Origin: Ectopseudomonas mendocina
GTDB lineage: Bacteria; Pseudomonadota; Gammaproteobacteria; Pseudomonadales; Pseudomonadaceae
NCBI RefSeq assembly: GCF_008041835.1
Contig: NZ_VRYE01000062.1
Span: 29,369-93,368, forward strand
DNA: 64,000 nucleotides
Direction: 5' to 3'
Part shown: positions 17,267 to 27,869 of the stretch, piece after piece
How positions within the stretch are numbered: the first letter of the stretch is position 1
Layout: every line of letters begins with the position of its first letter
The notes under the pieces: generated by a model
Told to the model about the DNA's origin: nothing
Databases searched by the model: none
The model's input: only the letters and a program-made list of their open reading frames with translations
Translations under genes and position numbers: made by a program

Positions 17267-20062
17267 TCAGTGGGCTTCATCCCAGTTGGCGCCAACGCCG
17301 ACTTCCACCAGCAGCGGCACATCCAGTTCCGCTGCGCCACTCATCAGGCGCTTGAGTTGGGCGCTGACTTCGTCGATCAGGTCTTCACGCACCTCCAGCA
17401 CCAGTTCGTCGTGCACCTGCAGGATGATGCGCGCGTCGATGCCACTGTCCTGCAGCCAGCTGTCCACGGCGATCATCGCGCGCTTGATGATGTCCGCCGC
17501 CGTGCCCTGCATCGGTGCGTTGATCGCCGCGCGCTCGGCGCCCTTGCGCATGGCCTGGTTCTGCGCGTGGATTTCCGGCAGGTACAGGCGACGACCGTAG
17601 ACCGTCTCGACATAGCCCTGCTCGGCGGCCTGGGCGCGGGTGCTTTCCATATAGGTCAGCACGCCGGGGTAACGGGCGAAGTAACGGTCGATGTAGGCCT
17701 GGGCCTCCTTGCGTTCGACGTCGATCTGTTTGGCCAGGCCGAAGGCGCTCATGCCGTAGATCAGGCCAAAGTTGATGGCCTTGGCCTTGCGCCGCTGATC
17801 ACTGGTGACCTGATCCAGCGGCACACCGAACACTTCGGCAGCCGTGGCCTTGTGCACGTCCAGATCATGGCGGAAGGCGTCCAGCAGACCTTCATCCTTG
17901 GCCAGATGAGCCATGATGCGCAGCTCGATCTGCGAGTAGTCCGCCGCCATCAGCTTGTAGCCCTTGGGCGCGACGAAGGCCTGGCGGATACGCCGGCCTT
18001 CGGCAGTGCGGATCGGGATGTTCTGCAGGTTAGGGTCGCTGGAGGACAGGCGGCCAGTGGCGGCCACCGCCTGGTGATAGCTGGTGTGGATGCGCCCGGT
18101 GCGCGGGTTGATCTGCTCCGGCAGCTTGTCGGTGTAGGTGCTCTTGAGTTTGCTCAGGCTGCGGTACTGCATGAGCACCTTGGGCAGCTCAAAGTCCTGC
18201 TCGGCCAGTTCGGCGAGCACCGCCTCGGCGGTGGAGGGCTGACCCTTGGCGGTCTTGCTGATCACCGGGTAGCCGAGCTTTTCATAGAGGATCACGCCCA
18301 GTTGCTTGGGCGAGGCCAGGTTGAATTCCTCACCGGCGATCTCGAACGCCTTGCGCTCCAGCTCCACCAGTTTCTCGCCCAGCTCGACGCTCTGCTCGCC
18401 GAGCAGTTTGGCGTCGACCAGCGCGCCATTGCGCTCGATGCGCGCCAACACCGGTACCAGCGGGATTTCGATGTCGCGCAGCACCTTGGCCAGGGACGGC
18501 ACGGCTTCGAGGCGTCCCCACAGCTCCTGGTGCAGGCGCAGGGTCACGTCGGCGTCCTCGGCGGCGTATGGGCCGGCCTGCTCCAGGGCTATCTGGTCGA
18601 AGGTCAGCTGCTTGGCGCCCTTGCCAGCGATGTCCTCGAAGCGGATGGTGCTGTGGTTCAGGTACTTCAGCGCCAGGCTGTCCATATCGTGACGGGTGGC
18701 GGTGGAGTCCAGCACATAGGATTCGAGCATGGTGTCGAAGGCCACGCCCTTTACGGTAATCGGTGTGCTGGCATTGGCCAGGACGTTGATGTCGTACTTG
18801 GCGTGCTGGCCAACCTTGGCCTTGGCCGGGTCTTCGAGGATCGGCTTGAGCGACTTGAGCACTGCATCGCGATCCAACTGCTGCGGCACGCCCATGTAGG
18901 AGTGCGCCAGCGGGATATAGGCCGCTTCGCCGGCCTTGACCGCGAAGGACAGGCCGACCAGTTGCGCCTGTTGCGCATCGACGCTGGTGGTCTCGCTGTC
19001 GAAGGCGATCAGCTCGGCCTGCTCCAGCTTCTTCAGCCAGGCGTCGAATTGCGCCTGCTCCAGTACCAGTTGGTAATCACCGTTGCTGGCTGGCGCTGGC
19101 TCGGCGGTTTCCTCAACGGTTTCCCCTGTCGGCTCGGCAAACAGATCGCCTGCCGGCGCAGCAGCCTTGGCCGCCAGTGCCTTGTTCTGCCGCAGCAGGT
19201 CGTCCAGCCAGTTCTTGAACTCCAGCTGGCCGTACAACTCGACCAGCGCAGCCAGATCCGGCTCGCCCGGATGCAGCGAGTCGATCTCGATATTCAGCGG
19301 TACGTCGGTCTTGATGGTCGCCAGCTGATAGGACAGGTAAGCCATCTCGCGATGCTCTTCGAGCTTGGCCGGCAAGCTCTTGGCGCCGCGAATCGGCAGC
19401 TCGGGCACCTTGTCGAGGTTGGCATAGATCACGTCGAGGCCACCGCCGACACCAACCAGCAGGCCGAGCGCGGTTTTTTCACCCACACCGGGCACGCCGG
19501 GAATGTTGTCGACCTTGTCGCCCATCAGCGCCAGGTAATCGATGATCAGCTCAGGCCCGACACCGAATTTCTCCTTTACGCCACCTTCGTCGTAGACGCT
19601 TCCGGTCATGGTGTTGACCAGCGTAACGTGCGGGCAGACCAGCTGCGCCATGTCCTTGTCGCCGGTGGAGATGACCACGTCGCGCTTTTCCGCAGCGGCC
19701 TGGCGGGCCAGGGTGCCGATCACGTCATCGGCCTCGACGCCCTCGACGCACAGCAGCGGCAGGCCGAGGGCACGCACGCTGGCATGCAGCGGCTCGACCT
19801 GGACGCGCAACTCGTCCGGCATGGACGGACGATTGGCCTTGTACTCGGCGAACAGCTCATCGCGGAAGGTGCCGCCCTTGGCGTCGAAGACCACGGCAAA
19901 CGGGCTGTTCGGATACTGCTTGCGCAGGCTCTTGAGCATGTTCAACACACCCTTCACCGCTCCGGTGGGCATGCCCCTGGAAGTGGTCAATGGCGGCAGG
20001 GCATGGAAGGCGCGGTATAGATACGAGGAACCGTCGACCAGAACGAGAGGGGCTTGGCTCAT
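17267..20062 (-). CDS. polA: DNA polymerase I
   Basis: Repair and Okazaki-fragment polymerase, 931 aa. Residues 1-290 form the 5'-3' exonuclease ([20 protein letters not shown]; metal-site Asp clusters in [10 protein letters not shown] and [10 protein letters not shown]). Residues about 330-520 form the proofreading 3'-5' exonuclease with the metal motif FDSETTSVD intact. From about 550 comes the polymerase domain with [17 protein letters not shown] (motif A), the O-helix [16 protein letters not shown] and [12 protein letters not shown] (motif C). The frame is open upstream to 20452, but that part overlaps two plus-strand genes; MSQAPLV at 20062 is the family start. Confidence 0.97.
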   Translation of the reverse strand: MSQAPLVLVDGSSYLYRAFHALPPLTTSRGMPTGAVKGVLNMLKSLRKQYPNSPFAVVFDAKGGTFRDELFAEYKANRPSMPDELRVQVEPLHASVRALGLPLLCVEGVEADDVIGTLARQAAAEKRDVVISTGDKDMAQLVCPHVTLVNTMTGSVYDEGGVKEKFGVGPELIIDYLALMGDKVDNIPGVPGVGEKTALGLLVGVGGGLDVIYANLDKVPELPIRGAKSLPAKLEEHREMAYLSYQLATIKTDVPLNIEIDSLHPGEPDLAALVELYGQLEFKNWLDDLLRQNKALAAKAAAPAGDLFAEPTGETVEETAEPAPASNGDYQLVLEQAQFDAWLKKLEQAELIAFDSETTSVDAQQAQLVGLSFAVKAGEAAYIPLAHSYMGVPQQLDRDAVLKSLKPILEDPAKAKVGQHAKYDINVLANASTPITVKGVAFDTMLESYVLDSTATRHDMDSLALKYLNHSTIRFEDIAGKGAKQLTFDQIALEQAGPYAAEDADVTLRLHQELWGRLEAVPSLAKVLRDIEIPLVPVLARIERNGALVDAKLLGEQSVELGEKLVELERKAFEIAGEEFNLASPKQLGVILYEKLGYPVISKTAKGQPSTAEAVLAELAEQDFELPKVLMQYRSLSKLKSTYTDKLPEQINPRTGRIHTSYHQAVAATGRLSSSDPNLQNIPIRTAEGRRIRQAFVAPKGYKLMAADYSQIELRIMAHLAKDEGLLDAFRHDLDVHKATAAEVFGVPLDQVTSDQRRKAKAINFGLIYGMSAFGLAKQIDVERKEAQAYIDRYFARYPGVLTYMESTRAQAAEQGYVETVYGRRLYLPEIHAQNQAMRKGAERAAINAPMQGTAADIIKRAMIAVDSWLQDSGIDARIILQVHDELVLEVREDLIDEVSAQLKRLMSGAAELDVPLLVEVGVGANWDEAH

Positions 20063-20137
20063 GCGCGGGATCAACCTTTTCGGCGGGTGCAGCGGTAGAA
20101 TAGCTGCATCGGTAAAAAACAAAGGAGCAAGGTTACC

Positions 20138-20422
20138 ATGGGTACAGTCAATCGCTTGTTGCTGGTCGGCCTGTTGGCCTGTGTTCCACTTGCCGCTCAC
20201 GCCGAAGATCCGGTGTCTGCCGATCCCGATGTGACCATCCGCCAAGACGGCGACCGCACCATTCAGGAATACCGGGTCAATGGCTTCCTCTACGCCATCA
20301 AGGTCATCCCGAAGAACGGTAAACCCTATTTTCTCGTGCGCGCCGATGGCAGCGACGGCAACTTCGTACGTTCGGACGATCCGGACATGCTGATCCCCTC
20401 GTGGGAAATCTTTAGCTGGTAA
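20138..20422 (+). CDS. DUF2782 exported protein
   Basis: 94 aa with a signal peptide ending AAHA (about residue 22). The rest is a compact domain typical of DUF2782 ([19 protein letters not shown]... WEIFSW at the C-terminus), function unknown. It starts 75 bp from the polA start, divergent, with GGAG 11-14 bases upstream. It ends 16 bp before thrB and is conserved beside it in Pseudomonas. Confidence 0.88.
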   Translation: MGTVNRLLLVGLLACVPLAAHAEDPVSADPDVTIRQDGDRTIQEYRVNGFLYAIKVIPKNGKPYFLVRADGSDGNFVRSDDPDMLIPSWEIFSW

Positions 20423-20438
20423 GTCATTAAGGTCTGAT

Positions 20439-21389
20439 ATGTCGGTATTCACCCCCCTGGAGCGTCATCAGCTCGAAGTCTTCCTGGCGCCCTATGGGCT
20501 TGGCCGCTTGCGTGACTTCCAGGGCATTGCGGCGGGCAGCGAAAACAGCAACTTCTTCGTCAGTCTGGAACAGGGCGAGTACGTCCTGACCCTGGTCGAA
20601 CGCGGCCCGGTGGCCGACCTGCCGTTTTTCATCGAATTACTCGATGTGCTGCACGATGCCGGCCTGCCGGTGCCCTACGCCCTGCGCACGCAGGACGGCG
20701 AGGCGCTGCGCAGCCTGGCGGAGAAACCCGCGCTGCTGCAGCCAAGGCTGTCCGGCAAGCATGTGCGCGAGGCCAACGCCCATCACTGCCAGGAGGTGGG
20801 TGGTCTGCTGGCACGGATTCACCTGGCCACCCGTGACGCGCCCATCGAGCGGCGCAGTGACCGTGGCCTGGACTGGATGCTGGCCGAAGGCACGAGCCAG
20901 GCGCTGAAGCTCGATGACAAGTCTCAGCCACTATTGCGTGATGCGCTGGCCGAGATCGCCGCGTTGAAGCCGCGCATCCTCGCATTGCCCCAGGCCAATC
21001 TGCATGCCGACCTGTTCCGCGACAACGCCCTGTTCGACGGCAACCACCTGGCCGGGGTGATCGACTTCTACAATGCCTGCTCGGGGCCGATGCTCTACGA
21101 CCTGGCGATCACCCTCAACGACTGGTGCTCGCACGAAGACGGCAGCCTCGACGGCGCTCGCGCCCGTGCGCTGCTCGGCGCCTATGCGGCTCTACGCCCG
21201 TTCAGCGCTGCCGAAGCGGAGCTGTGGCCGGTCATGCTTCGTGTGGCCTGCGTGCGCTTCTGGCTGTCACGCCTGATCGCCGCCGAGTCATTCGCCGGGC
21301 AGGAAGTGCTGATTCATGATCCGGCTGAGTTCCAGCGGCGCCTGGCGCAGCGCCAGCGGGTCGAACTGCCACTGCCGTTTGCCCTGTAG
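20439..21389 (+). CDS. thrB: Homoserine kinase, aminoglycoside-phosphotransferase-fold type
   Basis: Phosphorylates homoserine in threonine synthesis. 316 aa of the ThrB family with a choline-kinase-like fold, not the GHMP fold of E. coli ThrB. The nucleotide region is [11 protein letters not shown], the catalytic Brenner-type motif [13 protein letters not shown], and the metal-site Asp in [12 protein letters not shown]. It is likely co-transcribed with the DUF2782 gene. The 104-bp gap to znuA on the opposite strand has no clear terminator. Confidence 0.93.
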   Translation: MSVFTPLERHQLEVFLAPYGLGRLRDFQGIAAGSENSNFFVSLEQGEYVLTLVERGPVADLPFFIELLDVLHDAGLPVPYALRTQDGEALRSLAEKPALLQPRLSGKHVREANAHHCQEVGGLLARIHLATRDAPIERRSDRGLDWMLAEGTSQALKLDDKSQPLLRDALAEIAALKPRILALPQANLHADLFRDNALFDGNHLAGVIDFYNACSGPMLYDLAITLNDWCSHEDGSLDGARARALLGAYAALRPFSAAEAELWPVMLRVACVRFWLSRLIAAESFAGQEVLIHDPAEFQRRLAQRQRVELPLPFAL

Positions 21390-21493
21390 CGGGATCAACC
21401 TGCCAAGCCGCCGCTCATGCACCGCGCACAGATAAACGCTGCATGCCCTGACCCAGGTGCACGCGAAACGTATGCAGCTGCCCCGCAAAGGCC

Positions 21494-22438
21494 TTACAGG
21501 CTGCCCAGGCACTGAGCAAAGCCGGCGGCCAGGTTTTCCAGCAATTGCTCGTAGCCACTGGCATTGGCCGGCAAAGTGCCACCCAACGCATCGAGTTCGG
21601 CCAGTCTTACCGGCAACCCGGCGCTCAGGGTTTCCGCCAGGCGCGGGCGCAGCGGCGGCTCGCTGAACACGCAGCTCGGCCCTGCCTGTTGCAGCGTCTT
21701 GCGCATGGCCGCGACATGCCGGGCACCCGGCTGCACTTCGGTCAGCACGCTGAACACCCCGGCGTGCTTGAGGCCGTAAGCAGCCTCGAAATAATCGAAG
21801 GCTTCGTGGAAGACGAAATAGGGCTTGCCCTGCAAGGCGGCCAGTTGCGGGCGAATGCGGCCATCGAGCGCCTCCAGGCGTGCCTCGAAGGCTTGCAGAT
21901 TGGCGGCGTAGCGGTCGGCGTTAGCGGTATCCAGCTTGGCCAGGTCTGCCGCCATGCGCGCAGCGATCACCTTGGCATTGTCGGCGGCCAACCACAGGTG
22001 GGCATCCAGACTGCCCGGACGATGATCGTGATCATGCCCCAGCTCATCGCCGGCATGTTCGTGGCCATGATCATGCTCGTCATGGTCATGATCGTGTTCG
22101 TCGTGGCTATCGCCGAAGTGGCGCAGGGTCATGCCGGGCAGGCTCTGCACAGCCACCTGTGGCTTGTCGCGGCTTTCCAGCACGCGCGGCAGGAAGCCTT
22201 CCATGTCCGGGCCGATCCAGTACAGCAGGTCGGCATCACGCACACGCCGTACATCGGACGGACGCAGCGCGTAGTGATGCGGTGAGGCGCCCGGCGGCAG
22301 CAACACGTCGGGTTCGCCAACGCCGTCCTGCACCGCTGCGGCGATCAGTTGCAGCGGTTTGATACTGGTCAGCACACGCACTTCGGCCTGGGCGCTGGCG
22401 ACGAAAAACAGGGTAAAGAGACAGAAAAGACGCAACAC
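21494..22438 (-). CDS. znuA: Zinc ABC transporter binding protein ZnuA
   Basis: Periplasmic zinc receptor of ZnuABC, 314 aa. Signal peptide ends AQA (about residue 18). Metal-ligand histidines are in PGASPHHYALRPSD, SLDAHLWL and YFVFHEAFDYF. The His/Asp-rich loop typical of zinc-type cluster 9 proteins lies at about 113-145 (for example DEHDHDHDEHDHGHEH). It is divergent from zur-znuC-znuB with a Zur box between them. Confidence 0.95.
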   Translation of the reverse strand: MLRLFCLFTLFFVASAQAEVRVLTSIKPLQLIAAAVQDGVGEPDVLLPPGASPHHYALRPSDVRRVRDADLLYWIGPDMEGFLPRVLESRDKPQVAVQSLPGMTLRHFGDSHDEHDHDHDEHDHGHEHAGDELGHDHDHRPGSLDAHLWLAADNAKVIAARMAADLAKLDTANADRYAANLQAFEARLEALDGRIRPQLAALQGKPYFVFHEAFDYFEAAYGLKHAGVFSVLTEVQPGARHVAAMRKTLQQAGPSCVFSEPPLRPRLAETLSAGLPVRLAELDALGGTLPANASGYEQLLENLAAGFAQCLGSL

Positions 22439-22464
22439 GGGGCATACTCGAATGGAATTGAACA

Positions 22465-22479
22465 GGTAATATAATAACG
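22465..22479. promoter_or_regulatory. Zur box between znuA and zur
   Basis: The minus strand reads CGTTATTATATTACC, matching 11 of 15 positions of the Zur palindrome TGTTATAATATAACA. It sits 26 bp from both the znuA and zur start codons, so it can repress both directions. Confidence 0.7.
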
Positions 22480-22504
22480 TCTCTCACTCGCTCCGTCCTT
22501 GCCC

Positions 22505-22990
22505 ATGATCGATACCCCCCTGGCTGCACGCCCCCACGATCACTCCCGCTGCGTCAGCCATGCGCTGGCCGAAGCCGAAGCCATCTGTGCGCGCCAGGGT
22601 CTGCGCCTGACTGCCCTGCGCAAGCGTGTGCTGGAGCTGGTCTGGGCCAGCCACAAGCCGCTCGGCGCCTACGACATCCTCGGCGTGCTGAGCGACGAAG
22701 ACGGTCGCCGCGCCGCGCCGCCCACCGTTTACCGCGCGCTGGACTTCCTCCTGGAAAACGGCCTGGTGCACCGCATCGCCTCGCTCAACGCCTTCGTCGG
22801 TTGCAGCCACCCGGAGCACGCGCACCAGGGCCAGTTCCTGATCTGCCGTAGCTGCCATGCGGCGACCGAACTGGAGCAACCGGCGATCAGCCAGGCCATT
22901 GTCGACGGCGCGGCCGGTGTCGGTTTCGCCGTGGAAAGCCAGACCGTGGAAGTGGTTGGCCTCTGCGCAGGCTGCAAGGGCGCGGCATGA
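22505..22990 (+). CDS. zur: Zinc uptake regulator Zur
   Basis: Fur-family repressor that closes zinc-uptake genes when zinc is sufficient. 161 aa. It has a winged helix (about 25-85, [14 protein letters not shown]), then the metal region with [19 protein letters not shown] and CAGC. The last two CxxC-type motifs form the structural zinc site. I chose ATG at 22505; a TTG two codons earlier is less likely. The stop overlaps the znuC start by 4 bp. Confidence 0.95.
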   Translation: MIDTPLAARPHDHSRCVSHALAEAEAICARQGLRLTALRKRVLELVWASHKPLGAYDILGVLSDEDGRRAAPPTVYRALDFLLENGLVHRIASLNAFVGCSHPEHAHQGQFLICRSCHAATELEQPAISQAIVDGAAGVGFAVESQTVEVVGLCAGCKGAA

Positions 22991-23775
22991 GCGAAGCATT
23001 GATCCGTCTCGACGGCGTCGCTGTCAGCTTCAATGGCCAGCCGGTACTGGACGACGTGCAGCTGAGCGTACAACCCGGTGAGATCGTCACCCTGATCGGC
23101 CCCAACGGCGCCGGCAAGACGACTCTGGTGCGCGTGGTGCTCGGCCTGCTCCAGCCCGACAGCGGTAACGTGCGCCGGGCGCCACGCCTGCGCATTGGCT
23201 ACATGCCGCAAAAGCTCCATGTCGACGCCACCCTGCCGCTGTCGGTGCTGCGCTTTCTGCGTCTGGTGCCGGGAGTGGATCGCCAGCGCGCGCTGGCAGC
23301 GCTGGCTGAAGTCGGCGCCGAACAGGTGATCGACAGCCCGCTACAGAGCATTTCCGGTGGCGAGATGCAGCGCGTGCTGCTGGCCCGCGCCCTGCTGCGC
23401 GAGCCGCAGTTGCTGGTACTCGACGAGCCGGTGCAGGGCGTCGACGTCGCCGGCCAGGCCGAACTGTACCGGCTGATCTCGCGGCTGCGCGAGCGCCACG
23501 GCTGCGGCGTGCTGATGGTCTCGCACGACCTGCATCTGGTGATGAGCGCCACCGATCAGGTGGTCTGCCTCAACCGTCATGTCTGCTGTTCCGGACACCC
23601 GGAGCAGGTCAGCGGTGATCCAGCCTTCATCGAACTGTTCGGCCAGGACGCCAAGAGCCTGGCCGTCTATCACCATCATCACGACCACGATCACGACCTG
23701 CATGGCGGCGTGGTCAAGCCCGGCCTGACCATTCATGGCCCGGCTCACGTCCACGGCCCGAACTGTAAACATTGA
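22987..23775 (+). CDS. znuC: Zinc ABC transporter ATPase ZnuC
   Basis: ATPase of the zinc importer, 262 aa. Walker [10 protein letters not shown], signature [14 protein letters not shown], Walker [13 protein letters not shown], switch His in MVSHDLHL. The C-terminal about 40 residues are very rich in histidine ([14 protein letters not shown], later [13 protein letters not shown]), probably a zinc-sensing or zinc-buffering tail. Coupled by overlap to zur upstream and znuB downstream. Confidence 0.95.
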   Translation: MSEALIRLDGVAVSFNGQPVLDDVQLSVQPGEIVTLIGPNGAGKTTLVRVVLGLLQPDSGNVRRAPRLRIGYMPQKLHVDATLPLSVLRFLRLVPGVDRQRALAALAEVGAEQVIDSPLQSISGGEMQRVLLARALLREPQLLVLDEPVQGVDVAGQAELYRLISRLRERHGCGVLMVSHDLHLVMSATDQVVCLNRHVCCSGHPEQVSGDPAFIELFGQDAKSLAVYHHHHDHDHDLHGGVVKPGLTIHGPAHVHGPNCKH

Positions 23776-24563
23776 TGCCTGACTTTCTCCTCAACGCCCT
23801 GCTCGCCGGTCTGGCGCTGGCCCTGGTGGCTGGCCCGCTCGGCTCCTTCGTGGTCTGGCGGCGCATGGCCTATTTCGGCGACACGCTGTCCCATGCCGCC
23901 CTGCTCGGCGTGGCACTGGGGCTGATGCTCGACGTCAGCCCGACCCTGACGGTAACCGTCGGCTGCATATTGCTCGCCGTGCTGCTGGTGACGCTGCAGC
24001 AGCGCCAGCCGCTGGCTTCCGACACCCTGCTGGGCATTCTCGCCCACAGCACCCTGTCGCTGGGCCTGGTGGCGCTGAGCTTCATGCATGACGTGCGCAT
24101 CGACCTGATGAGCTACCTGTTCGGCGACCTGCTCGCCGTCAGCCCCACCGACCTGGCCTGGATCATCGGCGGTAGCGCGTTGGTGCTGGCGCTGCTGGCC
24201 TGGCTGTGGCGGCCGCTGTTGGCGATCACCGTGCACGAGGAGCTGGCGCGGGTCGAAGGCCTGCCGGTAGCAGCGATCCGCCTGGCGCTGATGCTGCTGA
24301 TCGCCGTGGTGATCGCCGTGGCGATGAAGATCGTCGGCGTGCTGCTGATCACCTCGCTGCTGATCATCCCCGCCGCCGCCGCCCAGCGCCACGCGCGCAC
24401 GCCGGAGCAGATGGCCGTCGGCGCCAGCCTGCTCGGCCTGCTTGCAGTGTGCTGCGGCCTGGCGCTGTCCTGGTATCAGGACACGCCCGCCGGGCCATCC
24501 ATCGTGGTCAGCGCTGCCGCGCTGTTCCTCGCCAGCTTCGCCCTGCCCAAGCGCAACGGCTGA
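23775..24563 (+). CDS. znuB: Zinc ABC transporter permease ZnuB
   Basis: 262-aa inner-membrane channel subunit of ABC-3 family type, with 7-8 predicted helices and a conserved coupling region around HEELARVEGLPVAAIRLAL. ATG at 23775 shares its A with the znuC stop (TGATG), typical of coupled translation. It ends the zur-znuC-znuB operon. Confidence 0.95.
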   Translation: MPDFLLNALLAGLALALVAGPLGSFVVWRRMAYFGDTLSHAALLGVALGLMLDVSPTLTVTVGCILLAVLLVTLQQRQPLASDTLLGILAHSTLSLGLVALSFMHDVRIDLMSYLFGDLLAVSPTDLAWIIGGSALVLALLAWLWRPLLAITVHEELARVEGLPVAAIRLALMLLIAVVIAVAMKIVGVLLITSLLIIPAAAAQRHARTPEQMAVGASLLGLLAVCCGLALSWYQDTPAGPSIVVSAAALFLASFALPKRNG

Positions 24564-24673
24564 TGCTTGATTGCACGGGTTCCGGACTCACAACGCTCCC
24601 GTAGGGCGGCGTGAAATCAGTGGGGCAACGCTGTATGATTGCGCATTTTTTGCACAAACCGAGACGTAGACGC

Positions 24674-25045
24674 ATGAAGTCGTTCGTTTTTAACGGCCTG
24701 CTGATCGGCCTGGCACTGCTGCTGGCCGCCTGCCAAAGCGCGCCGCACGGCATCGACACACTGACGCCAGCCTTCCAGCAGATCGAACAACGCCTCGACG
24801 CAGCCGACCTGGACGGGGCCCGTGAGCAGCTCGTTGCTCTTGAGCCACGCGCCGGCCAGGACGAACGCCTGCTGCAGTATCAACGACGCCTAGCCGATGC
24901 CTACATGCTGCAAGGGCGCGAAGCGTTGCAGCGTGGCGATCTCGACGCCGCAGGCAAAGCCCTCAGCCAGGCGCGCAGCCTGCTGCCCGACGCACCCGCA
25001 CTGGGCAGCGATGTACGCCAGACGCTGGAACAGGCCCGGCAATGA
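24674..25045 (+). CDS. Small lipoprotein with TPR-like helices
   Basis: 123 aa starting MKSFVFNGLL. Lipoprotein signal with lipobox LLAAC (Cys about 18). The mature part is helical with a TPR-like repeat (AYMLQGREALQRGDLDAAGKA). Function unknown; an equivalent gene sits between znuB and metN in P. aeruginosa. A possible -10 just upstream is TGTATGATT (24631-24639). Confidence 0.75.
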   Translation: MKSFVFNGLLIGLALLLAACQSAPHGIDTLTPAFQQIEQRLDAADLDGAREQLVALEPRAGQDERLLQYQRRLADAYMLQGREALQRGDLDAAGKALSQARSLLPDAPALGSDVRQTLEQARQ

Positions 25046-25209
25046 GCCTGGCCTTTTAATGCCATTTTGAAATAACCATAGGCCAACAAAGATTTTCTCG
25101 GCCTAAACAACGCCGGGTAGACTAGCGCCCCTTTGCGCCCACCCGGCGCCCGATGGCCGGCCCATCCATCTTGGGGCTCGCCCTTGAACACACCCAAAAG
25201 GTCGTTCGC

Positions 25210-26217
25210 GTGATCCAGTTTCAATCCGTCCACAAGGCCTACCGCGTCGCGGGCCGCGAGATTCCGGCGCTGCAGCCCACCACGCTGCAGATCGGCAGCG
25301 GTCAGGTGTTCGGCATTATTGGCCACTCCGGCGCCGGCAAGAGCACCCTGCTACGCCTGATCAACCGCCTGGAGGAACCCTCCGGCGGACGCATCGAGAT
25401 CGATGGCGTCGACGTCACCGCCCTCGATGCGGGCGGCCTGCGCCGCTTCCGCCAGCAGGTCGGGATGATCTTCCAGCACTTCAACCTGCTGTCGTCGAAG
25501 ACCGTCGCCGACAACATTGCCATGCCGTTGCGCCTGGCCGGCGAGCTGAACCGTAGCGAGATCGACACCCGCGTTGCCGAACTGCTGGCCCGCGTCGGCC
25601 TGCAGGATCACGCCAACAAATACCCGGCGCAGCTCTCCGGCGGGCAGAAACAGCGTGTCGGCATCGCCCGTGCGCTGAGCACGCGACCAAAGATCCTCTT
25701 GTGCGACGAGGCCACCAGCGCACTCGACCCGCAGACCACCACCGCCGTGCTGCACCTGCTGGCCGAGATCAACCGCGAGCTGGGTCTGACCATCGTGCTG
25801 ATCACCCACGAGATGGACGTGATCCGCCGCGTCTGCGACCGCGTGGCGGTGATGGATGCCGGTGTCATCGTCGAGGAAGGCCCGGTGGCCGAGGTGTTCC
25901 TGCACCCGCAGCACCCGACCACCAAGCGTTTCGTGCAGGAGTCCGAGCACGTCGACGAGGCCGAGCAGCGTGACGACTTCGCCCATGTCGAAGGCCGTAT
26001 CCTGCGCCTGACCTTCCAGGGCGAGGCCACCTACGCCCCGCTGCTGGGCACCGTAGCCCGTGAGACCGGGGTGGACTACAGCATCCTCGCCGGGCGCATC
26101 GACCGCATCAAGGACACCCCCTACGGCCAGCTGACCCTGGCCCTGACCGGCGGAGACATCGACGCTGCGCTGGCGCGTTTCCAAGCCGCCGACGTGCATC
26201 TGGAGGTACTGCGCTGA
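25210..26217 (+). CDS. metN: Methionine ABC transporter ATPase MetN
   Basis: ATPase of the D/L-methionine importer, 335 aa starting at GTG (25210; protein [13 protein letters not shown]), with AAAGG about 11 bases upstream. Walker [10 protein letters not shown], signature [14 protein letters not shown], Walker [16 protein letters not shown], switch His in LITHEMDVI. The C-terminal NIL domain (about 260-335) binds methionine and gives trans-inhibition in this family. The next gene metI begins at the TGATG junction. I see no SAM riboswitch in 25046-25209. Confidence 0.94.
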   Translation: MIQFQSVHKAYRVAGREIPALQPTTLQIGSGQVFGIIGHSGAGKSTLLRLINRLEEPSGGRIEIDGVDVTALDAGGLRRFRQQVGMIFQHFNLLSSKTVADNIAMPLRLAGELNRSEIDTRVAELLARVGLQDHANKYPAQLSGGQKQRVGIARALSTRPKILLCDEATSALDPQTTTAVLHLLAEINRELGLTIVLITHEMDVIRRVCDRVAVMDAGVIVEEGPVAEVFLHPQHPTTKRFVQESEHVDEAEQRDDFAHVEGRILRLTFQGEATYAPLLGTVARETGVDYSILAGRIDRIKDTPYGQLTLALTGGDIDAALARFQAADVHLEVLR

Positions 26218-26885
26218 TGCTCGAACAACTGCTGCCCAACGTGTTCTGGCCGGAAATCTGGCAGGCCAGCCTCGACACCCTGAACATGCTGCTCGGCTCG
26301 ATGCTGTTCACCGTGCTGCTCGGCCTGCCGCTCGGTGTGCTGCTGTTTCTCACCGGCCCGCGTCAGCTGTTCGAACAGAAGGCTCTGTATGGCGCGCTGT
26401 CGCTGGTGGTGAACATCCTGCGCTCGGTGCCCTTCGTCATCCTGCTGATCCTGATGATTCCCTTCACCGAGCTGCTGGTCGGCACCTCGCTGGGCGTCGC
26501 CGGCGCCATCCCGCCGCTGGTGGTGGGCGCCACGCCGTTCTTCGCGCGCCTGGTGGAAACCGCCCTGCGTGAAGTCGAGCGCGGCATCATCGAGGCGACC
26601 CAGGCGATGGGCGCCAGCACCTGGCAGATCATCACCCGCGCGCTGCTGCCCGAGGCGCTGCCCGGCCTGCTCGCGGCCACCACCGTCACCGCGATTACCC
26701 TGGTGTCCTACACCGCCATGAGCGGCCTGATCGGCGGCGGCGGCCTCGGCGATCTGGCCGTACGCTACGGTTACCAGCGCTACCAGCCGGACGTGATGGC
26801 GGTGACCGTGATCCTGCTGTTGATTCTGGTGCAAGTGCTGCAGATGGTCGGTGACCGCCTGGTGGTGCATTTTTCTCGCAAGTAA
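26217..26885 (+). CDS. metI: Methionine ABC transporter permease MetI
   Basis: 222-aa inner-membrane subunit with five predicted helices and the EAA loop EATQAMGASTWQIITRALLPEA region. Start ATG overlaps the metN stop by one base; metQ follows after 64 bp. Confidence 0.95.
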   Translation: MLEQLLPNVFWPEIWQASLDTLNMLLGSMLFTVLLGLPLGVLLFLTGPRQLFEQKALYGALSLVVNILRSVPFVILLILMIPFTELLVGTSLGVAGAIPPLVVGATPFFARLVETALREVERGIIEATQAMGASTWQIITRALLPEALPGLLAATTVTAITLVSYTAMSGLIGGGGLGDLAVRYGYQRYQPDVMAVTVILLLILVQVLQMVGDRLVVHFSRK

Positions 26886-26949
26886 TCCCAACAAGCGGCG
26901 ACTCGCCACCCGCGAGAGCCGCGCCAACCTTCCCAAAAGGAATCTTGAA

Positions 26950-27720
26950 ATGAAGAAGCTGCTGACTGCCATCGCCGCCTGCGCGGCCTTCTCGGCCCAG
27001 GCCGAAACCCTCAACGTCGCCGCCACCCCGGTGCCGCACGCGGAGATCCTCGAGCTCGTCAAACCGGCCCTGGCCAAAGAAGGCGTGGAGCTGAAGGTGC
27101 GCGTGTTCACCGACTACGTGCAGCCCAACCTGCAGGTGCAGCAAGGCAACCTCGACGCCAACTTCTTCCAACACCAGCCGTACCTGGACGAGTTCAACGC
27201 CAGCCGCAAGACCGAGCTGGTCAGCGTTGCCGGCGTACACGTCGAGCCCTTCGGCGCCTACTCGAGCAAGATCAAGAACCTGAGCGAGCTGCCGCAAGGC
27301 GCCACCGTGGCCATCCCCAACGATGCCACCAACGGCGGTCGCGCCCTGCTGCTGCTGCAGAAAGCCGGCGTGATCACCCTCAAGCCGGAAGCCGGCATCC
27401 TCGCCACGCCGAAGGACATCGTCGAAAACCCGAAAGGCATCAAGGTGCGTGAACTGGAAGCAGCTACCCTGCCGCGCGTGCTGAGCCAGGTCGATCTCGC
27501 CCTGATCAACACCAACTACGCCCTGGAAGCCAAGCTGAACCCGACCCAGGATGCCCTGGCCATCGAAGGCAGCGACTCGCCCTACGTGAACATTCTGGTG
27601 ACCCGCGCCGACAACAAGGACAGCGACGCCGTGCAGAAGCTGGTCAAGGCCCTGCACAGCGCCGAGGTCAAGCAGTTCATCGAAGAGAAGTACCAGGGCG
27701 CCGTGGTCCCGGCGTTCTGA
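26950..27720 (+). CDS. metQ: Methionine-binding protein MetQ
   Basis: Substrate receptor of the methionine importer, NlpA family, 256 aa. Signal peptide of about 18 residues ending FSAQA. It has no lipobox Cys, so it is soluble in the periplasm here, unlike lipoprotein MetQ of E. coli. Family segments VPHAEILELVKP, GNLDANFFQHQPYLDEF and NTNYALEAKL are present. Start 26950 has AAAGGAAT upstream. A strong terminator follows. Confidence 0.95.
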   Translation: MKKLLTAIAACAAFSAQAETLNVAATPVPHAEILELVKPALAKEGVELKVRVFTDYVQPNLQVQQGNLDANFFQHQPYLDEFNASRKTELVSVAGVHVEPFGAYSSKIKNLSELPQGATVAIPNDATNGGRALLLLQKAGVITLKPEAGILATPKDIVENPKGIKVRELEAATLPRVLSQVDLALINTNYALEAKLNPTQDALAIEGSDSPYVNILVTRADNKDSDAVQKLVKALHSAEVKQFIEEKYQGAVVPAF

Positions 27721-27747
27721 TCGCCGCCGACCGCTTTTGCTGTAACC

Positions 27748-27782
27748 AATGCCGCGCCGCTGCAAAGCCGCGCGGCATTTTT
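27748..27782 (+). terminator. Rho-independent terminator of metNIQ
   Basis: 10-bp stem AATGCCGCGC (27748-27757) with GCGCGGCATT (27770-27779), followed by a run of T to 27782. Confidence 0.88.
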
Positions 27783-27844
27783 ATGTGTGGAACCTAGCGG
27801 CCAGTCCCCCGCGATCCATAGCGCTCACCTGGCACCGACGCCAG

Positions 27845-27869
27845 CGCCCCGGATTGCATCCGGGCTACA
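27845..27869. repeat. Short palindrome of the CCCGGATTGCATCCGGG family
   Basis: Half of the paired element also found at 38016-38076 and at the window end (63947-64000). Confidence 0.55.

Noticed and set aside
20063..20452. N-terminal extension of polA up to 20452
   Set aside because: It lies opposite the DUF2782 gene and the start of thrB, is not conserved in polymerase I, and the family start MSQAPLV fits at 20062.
25046..25209. SAM riboswitch before metN
   Set aside because: No conserved riboswitch helices were found; the region is an ordinary leader and promoter.
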